A stretch of DNA of 57,513 nt. It comes from an uncultured Dehalococcoidia bacterium (lineage in GTDB: Bacteria > Chloroflexota > Dehalococcoidia > Lucifugimonadales > UBA1127). Every line of letters begins with the position of its first letter. Position 1 is the first letter of the stretch. The DNA is taken from contig CAJWXP010000013.1 in assembly GCA_913049785.1 (NCBI GenBank), forward strand, positions 1-57,513, written 5' to 3'. Shown here piece after piece: positions 7,719 to 19,404 of the stretch. The notes below the pieces were generated by a model. That model was not told where the DNA came from, ran no database searches, and saw only the letters and a list, made by a program, of their open reading frames with translations. A program made the position numbers and the translations under genes.

Positions 7719-10565
7719 CTAGCCCTGGGATGGAGCCGTCAGCCAGCCGGTGACCAATCCTGGCAGTTCGCTGAGTTGCGGTCGTTCCACTGTGCAGTCC
7801 GGCAGCGACTTAAGGAACAACGAGCCGTACGAGCGTGCAGTCAGCCTTCGGTCCAACACGGCCACAACACCACGGTCTGTGCCTGTGCGGATCAATCGAC
7901 CAAACCCCTGCCTGAATCGCAGGATTGCCTGGGGTACGGCGTAGTCACGGAACGGCTCCTCGTACCCTTCTGACCTCGCTGCGAAGATGGGGTCAGTTGG
8001 CACATCGAATGGCAACCGTGCCAGGATCAGGACAGTGAGCGCATCGCCCGCCAAGTCTACACCTTCCCAGAAGCTGGAAGTGCCCAGCAAGAGGGAACGA
8101 GGGTTTGAGATGAAGTCGTCCATCAACGCTCTGGGCGCGCCATCGACGCCTTGAGCAAGTACGCGGATGTCGTCGCCCTCAAGCGCAGTCCGGGCAACCT
8201 CTGCGGCAGCGCGAAGGGCTGCATGGGACGTGAATAGCGCCAGTGTATGCCCGTCTGCTGCGCGGGCCAGTTCCGCGACCGTCTTGGCGAGGGTGGCTGC
8301 ATAACCGGTGCTGTTGGGCTCCGGCATGTCTTGCGGAAGCAATATAAGCGCCGCCTTGGGGTAGTTAAAGGGTGACCCCAGTAGCAACTCTTCCATCTCC
8401 TCAACACCCAGGCGCTCTCGCAGGGGGCCGAAGCTGCCCGCCACAGCCAGTGTTGCGCTGGTGAGTACGATGCTTTTTTTCTTATCGAAGAGTTTCTGCT
8501 TCAGGATTTCTCCAACATGGAGGGGCGCTGTACAGAGGACATGGTTGCTCTGCTGGTTTCCCTCCACCCAATAGATGTTGGCATCGTTCGGTCGAAGCAT
8601 GAAGCCGTCTGCCTGACCACGGCTCTCCTCCAACGCTTCTTCCTGAGTAGAGAGCTCGGAACGGAGCCCGTCATAGTTCAGCAGGTCGAGCTTCTCCAGT
8701 CCGTCCAACGAGCTTCGCAGGCCAGAGACGGCACGGACCACGTCCGACAGAGCCGCGCTAGGGTTTTCCCACACGACTTCCAACTCGGACCAGTCTGGCT
8801 GCGTCCTGACGGCGGACGTCACGCGCATCTGGTTCTGCTGGCCGTTGTTGCCACCGTCGCGGTTCTTGATGAACCGGTTCAACGCTGCGAACATCTCGTC
8901 GAGTCGTTGTCGCGCCCTGGCCACGGCCTCCGTGAGATGCGTAGAAGCCTGTTCCGTGGCCTGCCTGCGTGATTCGCCTGCTTTGGACGTCCTGTAGGCG
9001 TTGACAACCTCTGTTGCCAGTCCTCGAGGGCCTGAGAGAGCGTCAAGGTGTTCCGTGAACTGTGCATAAGCGACTTTGGAGCCGAGTTGACTAGTTGCCT
9101 CTGATTCAAGGTGCTGCGCCTCGTCGACGATGAGGTAGTCATAGTCCGGGATGAGCCCGCCACCGCGTGCCAGGTCCGAGAGTAGCAGAGAGTGATTCAC
9201 AACAACCATGTCTGAAGTGTCAGCCCGCTCCCGTGCAGAACGGAGGAAGCATGCGCCCTCTGACAGCGGACACTCGCGACTGCCCTGAGCGGAGAGCTTT
9301 TCCCACACGCCGTTGTCCTGCCTGCTCATTCGCAGGTCGGCACGGTCACCGTTGGATGTCTCCTGAAGCCAGCACGTCAGCTTCCCCATGAAACGCGCCT
9401 CGTCCACGCTGAGGTCCGACGATGATCGCATGTGAGACCAGCGTCGAAGGCAGAGGTAGTTGGCGCGCCCCTTCAGTGACGAGAACAGCAGGTCAGTTGC
9501 ATTTGCGATGCCCGCTTCCGCCAGCGTTTCCCCTACCGTAGGGAGGTCTTTGTGGATGAGCTGCTCCTGCAGGCTGATGGTGTTGGTCGAGATGACCACC
9601 CTGGTCTTGTTACGCAGCGCAAAGTCGGCAGCGGGGAGGAGATATGCCATGCTCTTGCCGACCCCTGTGCCAGCCTCGACGACCAGGTGTTCCTCGTTGG
9701 CGAAGGCCTGGGCGACACCAAGCAGCATGGTTTCCTGCTCACCCCGGTGCTCAAAGCCCGGTATGACGCGTTCCAGTGCCCCACCAGCGCCGACGAGGGC
9801 GCTCGCCATCTCCTCAGGCGATAAGACATCGCTTTCAGCCGACTCACGTGGCCTGGCTGATTTGGATCGAGGGGGGTGGAGCCTCTTTTCCAAGGTGGTG
9901 AGGTCCACGCCGCCCATCGCTAATGACGATTGCTTACCTTGAGAATCCTGTTCCTTGGTGATAGCTCGCAGGAGGTGTCGAAGCGGCCAGTTGGCAATGG
10001 AAGCCAGCCGGTCTAGCTCCGCAATGACGCCAGGATCCATATCGAGCGCTTTGTGGATAAGGGTATTCAGCACCAGGTGGGTCGCTTGAGCATCGCCTAG
10101 GGCACGGTGCGCGCCCCATTCGGCTACGCCAAGGCTTTTGGCCAGGGCACCAAGGGTGTAGTTTCCGTTGGGGAGGAGCATGGCTGCCAGTTCCCGGGTA
10201 TCGAAGACGGGACTGGTGAACCGAACGCCCGCCTTCGCCAGGAAGTTGATGTCGAACCAAACGTTATGTCCAACAACGGGCGCATCGCCGACAAAATTCG
10301 CGAAGAGCGGGCCGACGGACGAGAAGGACGGTGCATCGCTGACCTCCTGGGGTTTAATGCCCGTGAGTTTTTGGATGAAGGGCGTGAGGGTGCGTTTGGT
10401 GTTGACAAGGCTGGAGAAGGTATCCAGCACTTCGGAGCCCCGGAATTTGACAGCGCCCACCTCAATGATCTGATCCTTGTCCGAATCAAGGCCTGTCGTC
10501 TCAAGGTCAAGCGCAACAAACGTGCTCTGCAGCGTGGTGGACTCCATGACAGAAAAGAGCGTCAT
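7719..10565 (-). CDS. dinG: DnaQ-family exonuclease fused to DinG-type helicase
   Basis: A 948-residue protein. Residues about 13-180 are a DEDD exonuclease domain: FVALDLETTGLDSD (ExoI), VVGHNVWFDINFL (ExoII) and HRALGDAQAT (ExoIII, H-x4-D). Residues about 260-940 are an XPD/DinG superfamily 2 helicase with Walker A VVEAGTGVGKS (about 297), DEAH-box LIVDEAQHLE (about 480), a Cys-rich insert likely to hold a 4Fe-4S cluster, LGTSSFWEGVDL, and motif VI QGFGRLIRT. This architecture matches the exonuclease-containing DinG of Gram-positive bacteria. It probably resolves R-loops or damaged structures. The start at 10565 and the ATG at 10547 are both possible. Confidence 0.9.
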   Translation of the reverse strand: MTLFSVMESTTLQSTFVALDLETTGLDSDKDQIIEVGAVKFRGSEVLDTFSSLVNTKRTLTPFIQKLTGIKPQEVSDAPSFSSVGPLFANFVGDAPVVGHNVWFDINFLAKAGVRFTSPVFDTRELAAMLLPNGNYTLGALAKSLGVAEWGAHRALGDAQATHLVLNTLIHKALDMDPGVIAELDRLASIANWPLRHLLRAITKEQDSQGKQSSLAMGGVDLTTLEKRLHPPRSKSARPRESAESDVLSPEEMASALVGAGGALERVIPGFEHRGEQETMLLGVAQAFANEEHLVVEAGTGVGKSMAYLLPAADFALRNKTRVVISTNTISLQEQLIHKDLPTVGETLAEAGIANATDLLFSSLKGRANYLCLRRWSHMRSSSDLSVDEARFMGKLTCWLQETSNGDRADLRMSRQDNGVWEKLSAQGSRECPLSEGACFLRSARERADTSDMVVVNHSLLLSDLARGGGLIPDYDYLIVDEAQHLESEATSQLGSKVAYAQFTEHLDALSGPRGLATEVVNAYRTSKAGESRRQATEQASTHLTEAVARARQRLDEMFAALNRFIKNRDGGNNGQQNQMRVTSAVRTQPDWSELEVVWENPSAALSDVVRAVSGLRSSLDGLEKLDLLNYDGLRSELSTQEEALEESRGQADGFMLRPNDANIYWVEGNQQSNHVLCTAPLHVGEILKQKLFDKKKSIVLTSATLAVAGSFGPLRERLGVEEMEELLLGSPFNYPKAALILLPQDMPEPNSTGYAATLAKTVAELARAADGHTLALFTSHAALRAAAEVARTALEGDDIRVLAQGVDGAPRALMDDFISNPRSLLLGTSSFWEGVDLAGDALTVLILARLPFDVPTDPIFAARSEGYEEPFRDYAVPQAILRFRQGFGRLIRTGTDRGVVAVLDRRLTARSYGSLFLKSLPDCTVERPQLSELPGLVTGWLTAPSQG

Positions 10566-10716
10566 TGTAAGCCTTGAAGGCCCGTCAATGGGGCGGTGAT
10601 GTGGTTGAGAGGTGAGCCTGGAATGTGATGTGTCTCCACTGTAAAACCAGTCTAGCTATAGCGGATATGGCAGTCAACAGGATTTGAGGCGGATACTGGG
10701 GTAGTTGGTGAAAGGG

Positions 10717-11754
10717 CTACGCAGGGTCACTCGATGGTATTGCGCGATTCGCTCTGGGGTGAGCCGCTACGTACGTGCGACGAGCGCTCGCCTGGGTAAC
10801 GTGTGTGTATATCTCCGTGGTGGTTGGCGTTGAGTGACCAAGGAGCTCCTGCACAACACGGAGGTCTGCGCCGCCGTCCAACAAATGTGTGGCAAATGAG
10901 TGCCGCAGCGTGTGTGGATGCACGGAAGCCTCGATGCCCGCTTCAAGCGCGTATGTCTTGACGAGCTTCTGTACGCTCCGAGGAGTCAGGCGACCTCCAT
11001 CTCGGTTGAGGAACAATGCGCCGTTGTCCCTACGAGCTTGCAGGTGAGGTCGACCATCGTGGAGGTACACCTCGATAGCTGCGATGGCGTGGCTGCCCAT
11101 CATGACGATGCGTTGCTTGGATCCCTTGCCGGTAACCCGGGCCTGATGCTGCGCCAGATCAAGGTCAGCTACGTCCAGACCTGTCAGCTCACTGACGCGC
11201 AGGCCGGCGGCGTACAACACTTCCAGCATGGCACGGTCGCGCAGGCCGGCGGGGGTTGTTACAGTCGGTGCGCTCATCAACTCGTCCGCTTCTTCAACAT
11301 CGAGGAAGGCCGGCAATCGGCGTACTGTGCGTGCTGTCGATAGCGTCGTAGTCGGATCGGAGGGGATGTCGCCTTGATTGGCCAAATATCCAAAGAGGAC
11401 GCGCAATGCGCTCAGCTTGCGTGCGACACTCTTGGGATCGTAGCCCAGCGCTCCTTTACGGACCGGGGGAACGAAGCCTCGACCGCCTATCATTGGTCGA
11501 GCGTCGGTCAACAGCCAGTGGAGATATGAGCGCAAGAATGGCCGATCTATTATCGCCAGATCCTGCCCCTGATTATCATCCAAGAAATGCCAGAAAGGCA
11601 GCAGATCCGTCATGTAATTGCGAACGGTGTAGGTTGTCAAACCACGCTGCGCCTGAAGGTGTACGCGCAGGCGGTTGAACAGCGGTTTTGCCCAGTGACC
11701 GTCACCGGGATCGCCAGGCAGGCCCGACGAGCCTTGGGAAACGTGACTTACCAC
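10717..11754 (-). CDS. xerC: Tyrosine recombinase XerC/XerD-like
   Basis: A 345-residue site-specific recombinase. An N-terminal SAM-like core-binding domain (LQAQRGLTTYTVRNYMTDL) precedes the catalytic domain. The catalytic set is visible: Arg in AAGLRVSELTGLD, Lys in VTGKGSKQR, H-x-x-R in HPHTLRHSFATHLL, His in LLGHST and Tyr in EIYTHV. The GTG at 11754 is chosen because GGAGG at 11761-11765 is six bases upstream and overlaps the end of topA (stop 11756-11758), so translation is coupled. The dprA-topA-xer order is common in Gram-positive-type genomes and points to the chromosome dimer-resolution enzyme, not a phage integrase. A dif site was not identified. Confidence 0.88.
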   Translation of the reverse strand: MVSHVSQGSSGLPGDPGDGHWAKPLFNRLRVHLQAQRGLTTYTVRNYMTDLLPFWHFLDDNQGQDLAIIDRPFLRSYLHWLLTDARPMIGGRGFVPPVRKGALGYDPKSVARKLSALRVLFGYLANQGDIPSDPTTTLSTARTVRRLPAFLDVEEADELMSAPTVTTPAGLRDRAMLEVLYAAGLRVSELTGLDVADLDLAQHQARVTGKGSKQRIVMMGSHAIAAIEVYLHDGRPHLQARRDNGALFLNRDGGRLTPRSVQKLVKTYALEAGIEASVHPHTLRHSFATHLLDGGADLRVVQELLGHSTPTTTEIYTHVTQASARRTYVAAHPRANRAIPSSDPA

Positions 11755-11755
11755 G

Positions 11756-13924
<2,169 letters not shown>

Positions 13925-13931
13925 AACTCCT

Positions 13932-15048
13932 CTAGTTTGCTGGCTGGTAGCTAGCCGCAGTCTCTCGAACACGCACATAGTGCATTGCGCCTACCTGCTT
14001 CATCAGTCCTTTGATCCCTAATAATGATAATGTGCTGCTCACATTGGCTACAGGCATTCCAGCCTGCCGACGAAGCTCGTCGATGTGGACCGGCTCCACG
14101 CCGATGTGCTCCAGCAACCCTGCTTCTTCGCCCTCAACTTCCTCTACAGGACTGAAACCGGGCAGCGATGGCTGCTGCTCCAACCTGGAGATGTTCAACT
14201 CCTCCAGTACATCGGCTGCATCCGTAACCAGTTTAGCTCCATCCTGTATCAAGCGGTTTGAACCCAGGCTGGACGTCGAGAATATGCTCCCGGGTATGGT
14301 GAACACATCCCTGCCTTGCTCCAACGCAAACCGCACCGTGTGCATCACACCGCTGTCCAGGGGCGCTTCTACCACCAGGACACCTAGCGAAAGCCCGCTG
14401 AGTATCCTGTTCCTCCGTGGGAAGTTCCGGGCGTCCGGCTTGGTTCCCAGCGGGAATTCGCTCATCAATACCCCGGTCCGCTGATCTTCTGCGCCAGTGA
14501 CCTGTGACCAGCCGGATATACCACATCTAGTCCAGAGCCCAAGACCGCTATAGTACGGCCTACCGCCTCTATCGTTGTCCTGTGGGCAATCCCGTCTATG
14601 CCTTTGGCCAGCCCGCTGATGATGGTGATGCCTGCTATGGCCAGGTCCTTCACCAGCGCTGCACAGGCCTCTCGACCGTACGCAGTAGCACGTCGAGTGC
14701 CGATGACCGCTACTCCATGGGCATCGCGCTCTGTGAACGCTCCCTTGAGGTATTTCACCGACGGCGGGTCATATATCTCTTTTAACGCTGACGGGTATTC
14801 GGCGTTGTTCCATGTAAACGCTCGAACCCCTGCCTTGCCCATCCGCTCCATCTCTGCATCCGGGTCAATGAGCGACGCTCCGTTATTTGTCGTAGCGCGC
14901 TTCCTTCGATGCCCACTACCTTGAGACTGGACGCCGACGCTTCCCACGCTTCCTGCAGCGATGCAAACCCGCTTTCCAACAAGCGCATGCGTACAGTCCC
15001 AATCGATGGGATACGCGAGAAAGCTACCCAGTACTTCAGATCGTCCAT
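13932..15048 (-). pseudogene. dprA: DNA processing protein DprA, interrupted by two single-base frameshifts
   Basis: Three consecutive frames together encode a full-length DprA. From 15048, MDDLKYWVAFSRIPSIG gives the N-terminal SAM-like domain. A second frame (about 14880-14465) carries the Rossmann core VAVIGTRRATAYGREA and ISGLAKGIDGIAH. A third (about 14468-13932) carries MSEFPLGTKPDARNFPRRN and VVEAPLDSGVMHT plus the C-terminal winged helix. The second break needs one extra G in the GGGG run at about 14475, and the first needs one base near 14880. DprA loads RecA onto incoming single-stranded DNA in transformation. Two homopolymer-type indels suggest sequencing error, but true loss cannot be excluded. 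Confidence 0.85.
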
Positions 15049-15142
15049 AGACTCACTATACAACGACGTGCAACACGGGGGAATTGTTCCCGGAGTGCGA
15101 CAAGAAGGAAATCAGAAGGCGAACCTACCAGTGGGATCATCG

Positions 15143-15234
15143 TGGCGGAGAGAGCGGGATTCGAACCCGCGAGAACCCTTCCGAGCTCTATACGCTTTCC
15201 AGGCGTACCTGTTCAACCGCTCCAGCACCTCTCC
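15143..15234 (-). tRNA. tRNA-Ser (anticodon GGA)
   Basis: On the minus strand the 5' end GGAGAGG pairs with TCTCTCC, followed by G and an encoded CCA. The anticodon loop reads CTGGAAA, giving anticodon GGA. A long variable arm (class II tRNA) and GGGTTCGAATCCC in the T-arm are clear. It lies just upstream of dprA. Confidence 0.95.
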
Positions 15235-15369
15235 ACAATGACAAAAAAGAGCTTCACCGCCGGGGAACCGTTGCTTCTACAGCAACGCAACCAGTGAAGC
15301 TTATCTAGTATGACTTTGTATGACAGTGAGTGTCAACGAAGTGGGGTAGGGCGAGAGTAATTGCCTGTG

Positions 15370-15459
15370 TGGCGGAGAGAGTGGGATTCGAACCCACGAT
15401 GGGTTGCCCCATACCGCATTTCGAGTGCGGCGCGTTCGACCGAGCTCTGCCATCTCTCC
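15370..15459 (-). tRNA. tRNA-Ser (anticodon CGA)
   Basis: On the minus strand GGAGAGA pairs with TCTCTCC, followed by G and an encoded CCA. The anticodon loop reads CTCGAAA, giving anticodon CGA. The long variable arm contains TATGGGGCAACCCAT, and the T-arm reads GGGTTCGAATCCC. It is tandem with the GGA isoacceptor 135 bases downstream; the spacer between them holds a GCTTCAC/GTGAAGC inverted repeat. Confidence 0.95.
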
Positions 15460-15578
15460 GTGCTCGAGACTCTTTATAGGGTAGCTATATCTACTACGCC
15501 TCGCAAGCGTTTCGCACTCGCATAGGGTACGATAGCGCATATGGCGCTGGATTGCAGAGGAATCAACAAGAGGGATTG

Positions 15579-15854
15579 ATGGAGAAATCACTGACCAAGG
15601 AAGAGTTCCAGAGGGAACTTCAAACCAACGTGGAGTACATTGCTGAGACCAGAGTGTCAAAGCTCTTGGGAATGTCCATGCCCGATTTCAAGGTCACCCA
15701 CAGCGACCTTGAAGAGCGGGATGACGGCATGATCTATATCAATCCGGAACGCCTACGTTCCTACGTAGGCATGGTGTCTGTGGAGATCGTGGCGATGTTT
15801 GATGAAGCACTGATCGATATCGTATATCAGGAGAACAGTGCTGCTGAAGCCTAG
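15579..15854 (+). CDS. Small conserved-looking protein of unknown function
   Basis: A 91-residue soluble, acidic protein starting MEKSLTKEEFQREL, with AGAGGGA just before the ATG. It has no signal peptide, membrane segment or metal motif. The central part (MSMPDFKVTHSDLEERDDGM then IYINPERLRSYVG) suggests a small alpha/beta fold. Its stop codon overlaps that of the convergent gene on the other strand within CCTAGG at 15850-15855. I do not recognise the family. Confidence 0.55.
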   Translation: MEKSLTKEEFQRELQTNVEYIAETRVSKLLGMSMPDFKVTHSDLEERDDGMIYINPERLRSYVGMVSVEIVAMFDEALIDIVYQENSAAEA

Positions 15855-16108
15855 GCACCGGTATAAGGGGACAGCTCAGACAACTCGATCATCTTCGCAT
15901 CAGCACGGTTGCTGACCCATTCCCCCTTCTGAAGCAGGGTAGGTAGGACGTAGACAAGCTGAGACCTATCCAGGGGAACTGGATCCGTCTCTGCGGGAAT
16001 GGTGACATCTATCCGACGGCGCTGATAGGCATAACCGCACTGCTCACCGTCTGCATGGTTTGTCTTGATGACCTTCATGGCGTCACCTGTGAATTCTGAT
16101 ACTTCCAT
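15851..16108 (-). CDS. Small hypothetical protein
   Basis: An 85-residue protein starting MEVSEFTGDAMKVIKT, with AAGG sequences upstream of the ATG at 16108. The sequence is mostly beta-prone (RRRIDVTIPAETDPV, QLVYVLPTLLQKGEW). No known motif is recognised. It is convergent with the preceding gene, sharing two bases of the stop codons, and divergent from glmU. Confidence 0.5.
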   Translation of the reverse strand: MEVSEFTGDAMKVIKTNHADGEQCGYAYQRRRIDVTIPAETDPVPLDRSQLVYVLPTLLQKGEWVSNRADAKMIELSELSPYTGA

Positions 16109-16143
16109 ATCCTTACCTTCCAATCACCTGTTTGGTAACTCGA

Positions 16144-16225
16144 TTGACAAGTATACCCTCAAAGACGCCTAACGGTGTTCTTTGGAAGCTACCGCTTGAC
16201 AAGCCTAACGGGTTTTCCCTAGCAT
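16144..16225 (+). promoter_or_regulatory. glmU promoter region with repeated TTGACAAG / CCTAACGG blocks
   Basis: A sigma-70-like promoter is seen as TTGACA at 16196-16201, an 18-base spacer, and TAGCAT at 16220-16225. The block TTGACAAG occurs at 16144 and 16196, and CCTAACGG at 16168 and 16204, so the region holds two related units 36-52 bases apart. The repeat may be tandem promoters or an operator. The leader to the glmU start is about 130 bases. Confidence 0.5.
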
Positions 16226-16356
16226 GATACATATCCAGACATTGCGCCGGGAGGCACAAAAGTCGTTACCAGTGAGACGGAAGACCCCTTCTTACCTCTT
16301 ATAGAAAGAGACATGAGAAGCACAGGCCTTTCAGTCATCGTTTCAAAGGTTCTGAG

Positions 16357-17724
16357 ATGAGCGCTTGGCAAGCCGTAATTCTGGCCGCCGGAGCTGGCAC
16401 TCGCATGCGCTCAGCAACCCCCAAGGTGCTCCACCCCGTTTGTGGCGCCCCCCTCATCCAGCATGTCATTGCCTCGCTCTACAATGCTGGCCTTGAACGG
16501 CCGATTGTTGTGGTGCCCCCCGATGCCGAGACACTTCGAAACTACCTTGGAACCAACGTGGACTTCGCCGTACAAGAATCTCCATTAGGTTCAGGCCATG
16601 CGCTCGCGTGTGCACGAGAAGTGCTCGGCAAGGATTCCGACAACATCCTTGTGATCAACGCCGATTGCCCTCTTGTCCCACCAGAAGGGATTCAGCTTCT
16701 GATGAGGTGCCACGAAGAGACCAAGGCAGAGTTGACCTTGATGACCGCCGATGGTGCAGATCAGGATGGGTATGGCCGGATAATCCGAGATGCCTCAGGT
16801 GCGTTCACGGCGATTGTAGAGGAACGGGAAGCCACACCTGAACAACGTGAGATCAAAGAAGTGAACGGCGGAGTGTATGCATTCCGGACGGCATCGCTGT
16901 GGCCGAATCTGGCGACACTCAAACCTTCCTCAAACGGTGAGATTTATCTCACAGACATGGTTGCGTGTGTACACCAGTCCCAGGGATCCATCGCGACGGT
17001 ACAGGCAGGAGACCCTCACGATGTCCTTGGGGTGAACACGCGCGTCGACCTCGCAAATGCAGAGGCTGTCTTGCGAGACCGCATCCGGGAGCAGCACATG
17101 CTGGATGGCGTGACGCTGATCGACCCATCAACAACGTACATCGATAGCGGCGTGGTGATCGGCAAAGACACGGTCGTCTACCCCAACACTCATCTACAAG
17201 GCACTACGCAAGTAGGCAAAGGCTGTCGAATCGGACCCAATAGTTTGTTAAAGGATTCGGTTTTGGGCGCAGGATGCCGAGTTGTGTCGTCAATGCTTGA
17301 AGGCGCGACGCTGGATGCCGATGTGGATGTGGGTCCCTTTGCTCATCTACGGCCAGGTACTCATGTAGGCGAAAAGACGCACATCGGCAACTTTGTCGAA
17401 GTGAAAGAGAGCACGCTGGGCGTGGGTGTGAAGTCCGGCCACTTCAGCTACATCGGCGATGCTGACGTGGGTGATAATGTGAACATCGGCGCTGGCACGG
17501 TGATCGCCAACTTTGATGGCGTTACAAAGCACAGAACCACCATTGATGAGAATGCGTTCATAGGTTCGGACACCACGCTCGTAGCGCCGGTCCGAGTCGG
17601 CAAAGGTGCCGCCACTGGCGCTGGTGCAGTCGTGACAAAGGACGTCGATGCTGGTGAAACCGTGGTCGGCGTACCTGCCAGGCCCAAACCAAAGAAATCC
17701 AGTAAGAAGCCGGCCCAGGCATAG
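16357..17724 (+). CDS. glmU: Bifunctional UDP-GlcNAc pyrophosphorylase / glucosamine-1-phosphate acetyltransferase
   Basis: A 455-residue enzyme making UDP-N-acetylglucosamine for peptidoglycan. The N-terminal uridyltransferase domain opens with VILAAGAGTRMRS then PKVLHPV, and has the NADCPL metal region near residue 102. The C-terminal half (from about 250) is a left-handed beta-helix of hexapeptide repeats. It contains GHFSYIGDADVGDNVNIGAG and IANFDGVTKHRT, whose His and Asp/Asn residues form the acetyltransferase site in known GlmU. Length is typical of the family. The following CBS-domain gene begins 18 bases after the stop and is probably co-transcribed. Confidence 0.95.
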   Translation: MSAWQAVILAAGAGTRMRSATPKVLHPVCGAPLIQHVIASLYNAGLERPIVVVPPDAETLRNYLGTNVDFAVQESPLGSGHALACAREVLGKDSDNILVINADCPLVPPEGIQLLMRCHEETKAELTLMTADGADQDGYGRIIRDASGAFTAIVEEREATPEQREIKEVNGGVYAFRTASLWPNLATLKPSSNGEIYLTDMVACVHQSQGSIATVQAGDPHDVLGVNTRVDLANAEAVLRDRIREQHMLDGVTLIDPSTTYIDSGVVIGKDTVVYPNTHLQGTTQVGKGCRIGPNSLLKDSVLGAGCRVVSSMLEGATLDADVDVGPFAHLRPGTHVGEKTHIGNFVEVKESTLGVGVKSGHFSYIGDADVGDNVNIGAGTVIANFDGVTKHRTTIDENAFIGSDTTLVAPVRVGKGAATGAGAVVTKDVDAGETVVGVPARPKPKKSSKKPAQA

Positions 17725-17742
17725 CATAAGAGGTGAAGTGTT

Positions 17743-19017
17743 TTGGATAGTGACCAAATAATCCCATTAGCGATCGGTATCGTATTTCTGCTGCTGTCCG
17801 CTGTCGTCTCTGTCAGTCGATCAGCGTTCTCCAGGGTTGATGCGAGGACTGACGAAGATAACCACCAAAAAACTGGCGTGTTACAGGGAGCCCTGAATGC
17901 GGTTCTCAGGAACGCTGCGGGAGCTACCTTCACGCTGTTTTTGTCCCGGATAATCTTTGACGGCATTGCTGCCGGCGGGCTGATCGTCTATCTGTTGAAT
18001 ACTAATTTGAGTCAAGCGGAATTCGTGGTGAGTCTACTGGCCGGCCTTGCCGTGTTGTTAGCCATGCCAACGTTGGTCAACCCGCTGAGCCGTAAATACA
18101 CAAGCGGGATAGCCCTTGTTGCGGCCCCTGCTGCGTTGATTGTGGACTTTGGCCTAAAGCCGGTTACTCGCCCGCTGTATAAAATCTCGCAGTGGCTTTC
18201 TGGAGCATCTGAGACATTGCCAGAACTTGCGACCGAGTTGGCTGCCAGGTTTAATCAAGTGCTTATCCCATTGAACAAAGAGGTGAATCCCCCTGACGAG
18301 CAAGAGTTAGAGATGATCTACGCGATCCTGCAAATGGAAGAGACCGCTGTGCGAGATGTCATGGTGCCCCGTCCTGATCTTGTGACAATTGAACTCTCAG
18401 AGTCTGTGTCCAAAGCGGTGTCGTTGATGAGAGAAGCTGGGCATAGTCGAATCCTGGCCTATGAAGGCTCGATTGACCACGTAGTTGGAATCCTTCATGC
18501 CAGGGACCTTCTGAGACTTGCTGAACCCACCGAAAGCTCTGTGACGATACAAGACATGCTCAGACCCGCGCTCTTCGTTCCTGAAGGCAAGCGATTGGAT
18601 GACCTGCTGCGTGAGTTCCAGCGACAGCGAGCACACATGGCAGTGGTCGTCGATGAGTATGGTGGAACCTCAGGGCTGGTAACGCTTGAGGACATCCTGG
18701 AAGAGATCGTCGGCGAGATCGTCGATGAATTTGATGAAGATGAACAAGAGGTCCAGATCATCAGCGATGACGAAGTGATTCTTGATGCCAAGGTGAATTT
18801 GAGCTTTCTAAAAGAGCATTTCAATGTGGAAGTAGAGGGCGATGGGTTTGATACCATCGGCGGCCTTGTGTACAACCAGCTTGGGAAGATACCCACGCAA
18901 GGTGACCAGGCTGTCTCCGATGGTCTCAGGGTTGAGGTGTTGAGCATTGAAGGCAGGCGTATCACGAAGGTCCGCGTTTTACGGGAGCCTGAGCCAAAAG
19001 CTGCCGAGCAGAGCTAA
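17743..19017 (+). CDS. CNNM/CorC-HlyC family membrane protein with two CBS domains
   Basis: A 424-residue protein from a TTG start behind AAGAGGTG. Residues 1-150 hold three or four hydrophobic segments in the position of a CNNM (DUF21) transmembrane domain. Residues about 200-325 are two CBS repeats (RDVMVPRPDLVTIEL, IQDMLRPALFVPEG, then VVVDEYGGTSGLVTLEDILE). Residues about 340-420 are the CorC_HlyC domain (FDTIGGLVYNQLGKIP). Such proteins are linked to Mg2+ or Co2+ transport or efflux. The membrane part is divergent from classic DUF21, so the transport role is inferred. Confidence 0.85.
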   Translation: MDSDQIIPLAIGIVFLLLSAVVSVSRSAFSRVDARTDEDNHQKTGVLQGALNAVLRNAAGATFTLFLSRIIFDGIAAGGLIVYLLNTNLSQAEFVVSLLAGLAVLLAMPTLVNPLSRKYTSGIALVAAPAALIVDFGLKPVTRPLYKISQWLSGASETLPELATELAARFNQVLIPLNKEVNPPDEQELEMIYAILQMEETAVRDVMVPRPDLVTIELSESVSKAVSLMREAGHSRILAYEGSIDHVVGILHARDLLRLAEPTESSVTIQDMLRPALFVPEGKRLDDLLREFQRQRAHMAVVVDEYGGTSGLVTLEDILEEIVGEIVDEFDEDEQEVQIISDDEVILDAKVNLSFLKEHFNVEVEGDGFDTIGGLVYNQLGKIPTQGDQAVSDGLRVEVLSIEGRRITKVRVLREPEPKAAEQS

Positions 19018-19341
19018 TCAAGGGCCTGCTTGATGGTAGTCACGTAGCATCTCTTGTAACTACTGCCGGACACTTGCTCCCCTGTTCTCCGCTCTTTTAA
19101 TCACCTTTTAACAGCCCACGTAGAGCCATGGAATGGGATCTGTGTGGACTGAGCGCATTCACAAACGCTTGTGTGCTACCCAGCCAGGGACAATTGTGCA
19201 TCAAGTCCGAGCGAGAGTGGCTCCCTACCTCGCTCTCCCTGCCTCTGGTGTGATACAGCATGCAATTGACTTGACCACCTCTTGTGTATCCCATGCTCCC
19301 TACGTCAGGGCTAACAACCACGAATAATGAAATCGTTAGGC
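19018..19341. other. Intergenic region without a recognised gene
   Basis: Short open frames occur but none has a ribosome site or family resemblance. A GAGCGAG/CTCGCTC inverted repeat lies near 19211-19242. I looked for tRNA, tmRNA, SRP RNA, RNase P RNA and 6S signatures and saw none. It separates the CBS protein from the convergent collagen-like gene. Confidence 0.4.
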
Positions 19342-19387
19342 AAAAGAAGAACCCCTGGTGGTTAAATCCACCAGGGGTTCTTCTTTT
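19342..19387 (-). terminator. Bidirectional terminator with a 20-bp perfect stem
   Basis: Positions 342-361 of this kilobase (AAAAGAAGAACCCCTGGTGG) pair without mismatch to 19368-19387 around the loop TTAAAT. An A-run flanks one side and a T-run the other, so it works as a Rho-independent terminator in both directions. It ends the collagen-like gene on the minus strand. Confidence 0.85.
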
Positions 19388-19404
19388 AGTTCCTCGTGTG
19401 AAAA

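Noticed and set aside
10717-11754. Phage or integrative-element integrase
   Set aside because: It is translationally coupled to topA in the dprA-topA-xer order, with no other mobile genes or attachment repeats nearby; the serine tRNAs are intact and have no flanking direct repeat that I can see.
19018-19341. Structural RNA (tRNA-Sec, 6S, RNase P, SRP or tmRNA)
   Set aside because: No acceptor stem, UCA anticodon loop, SRP tetraloop pattern or other recognisable core was found on either strand.
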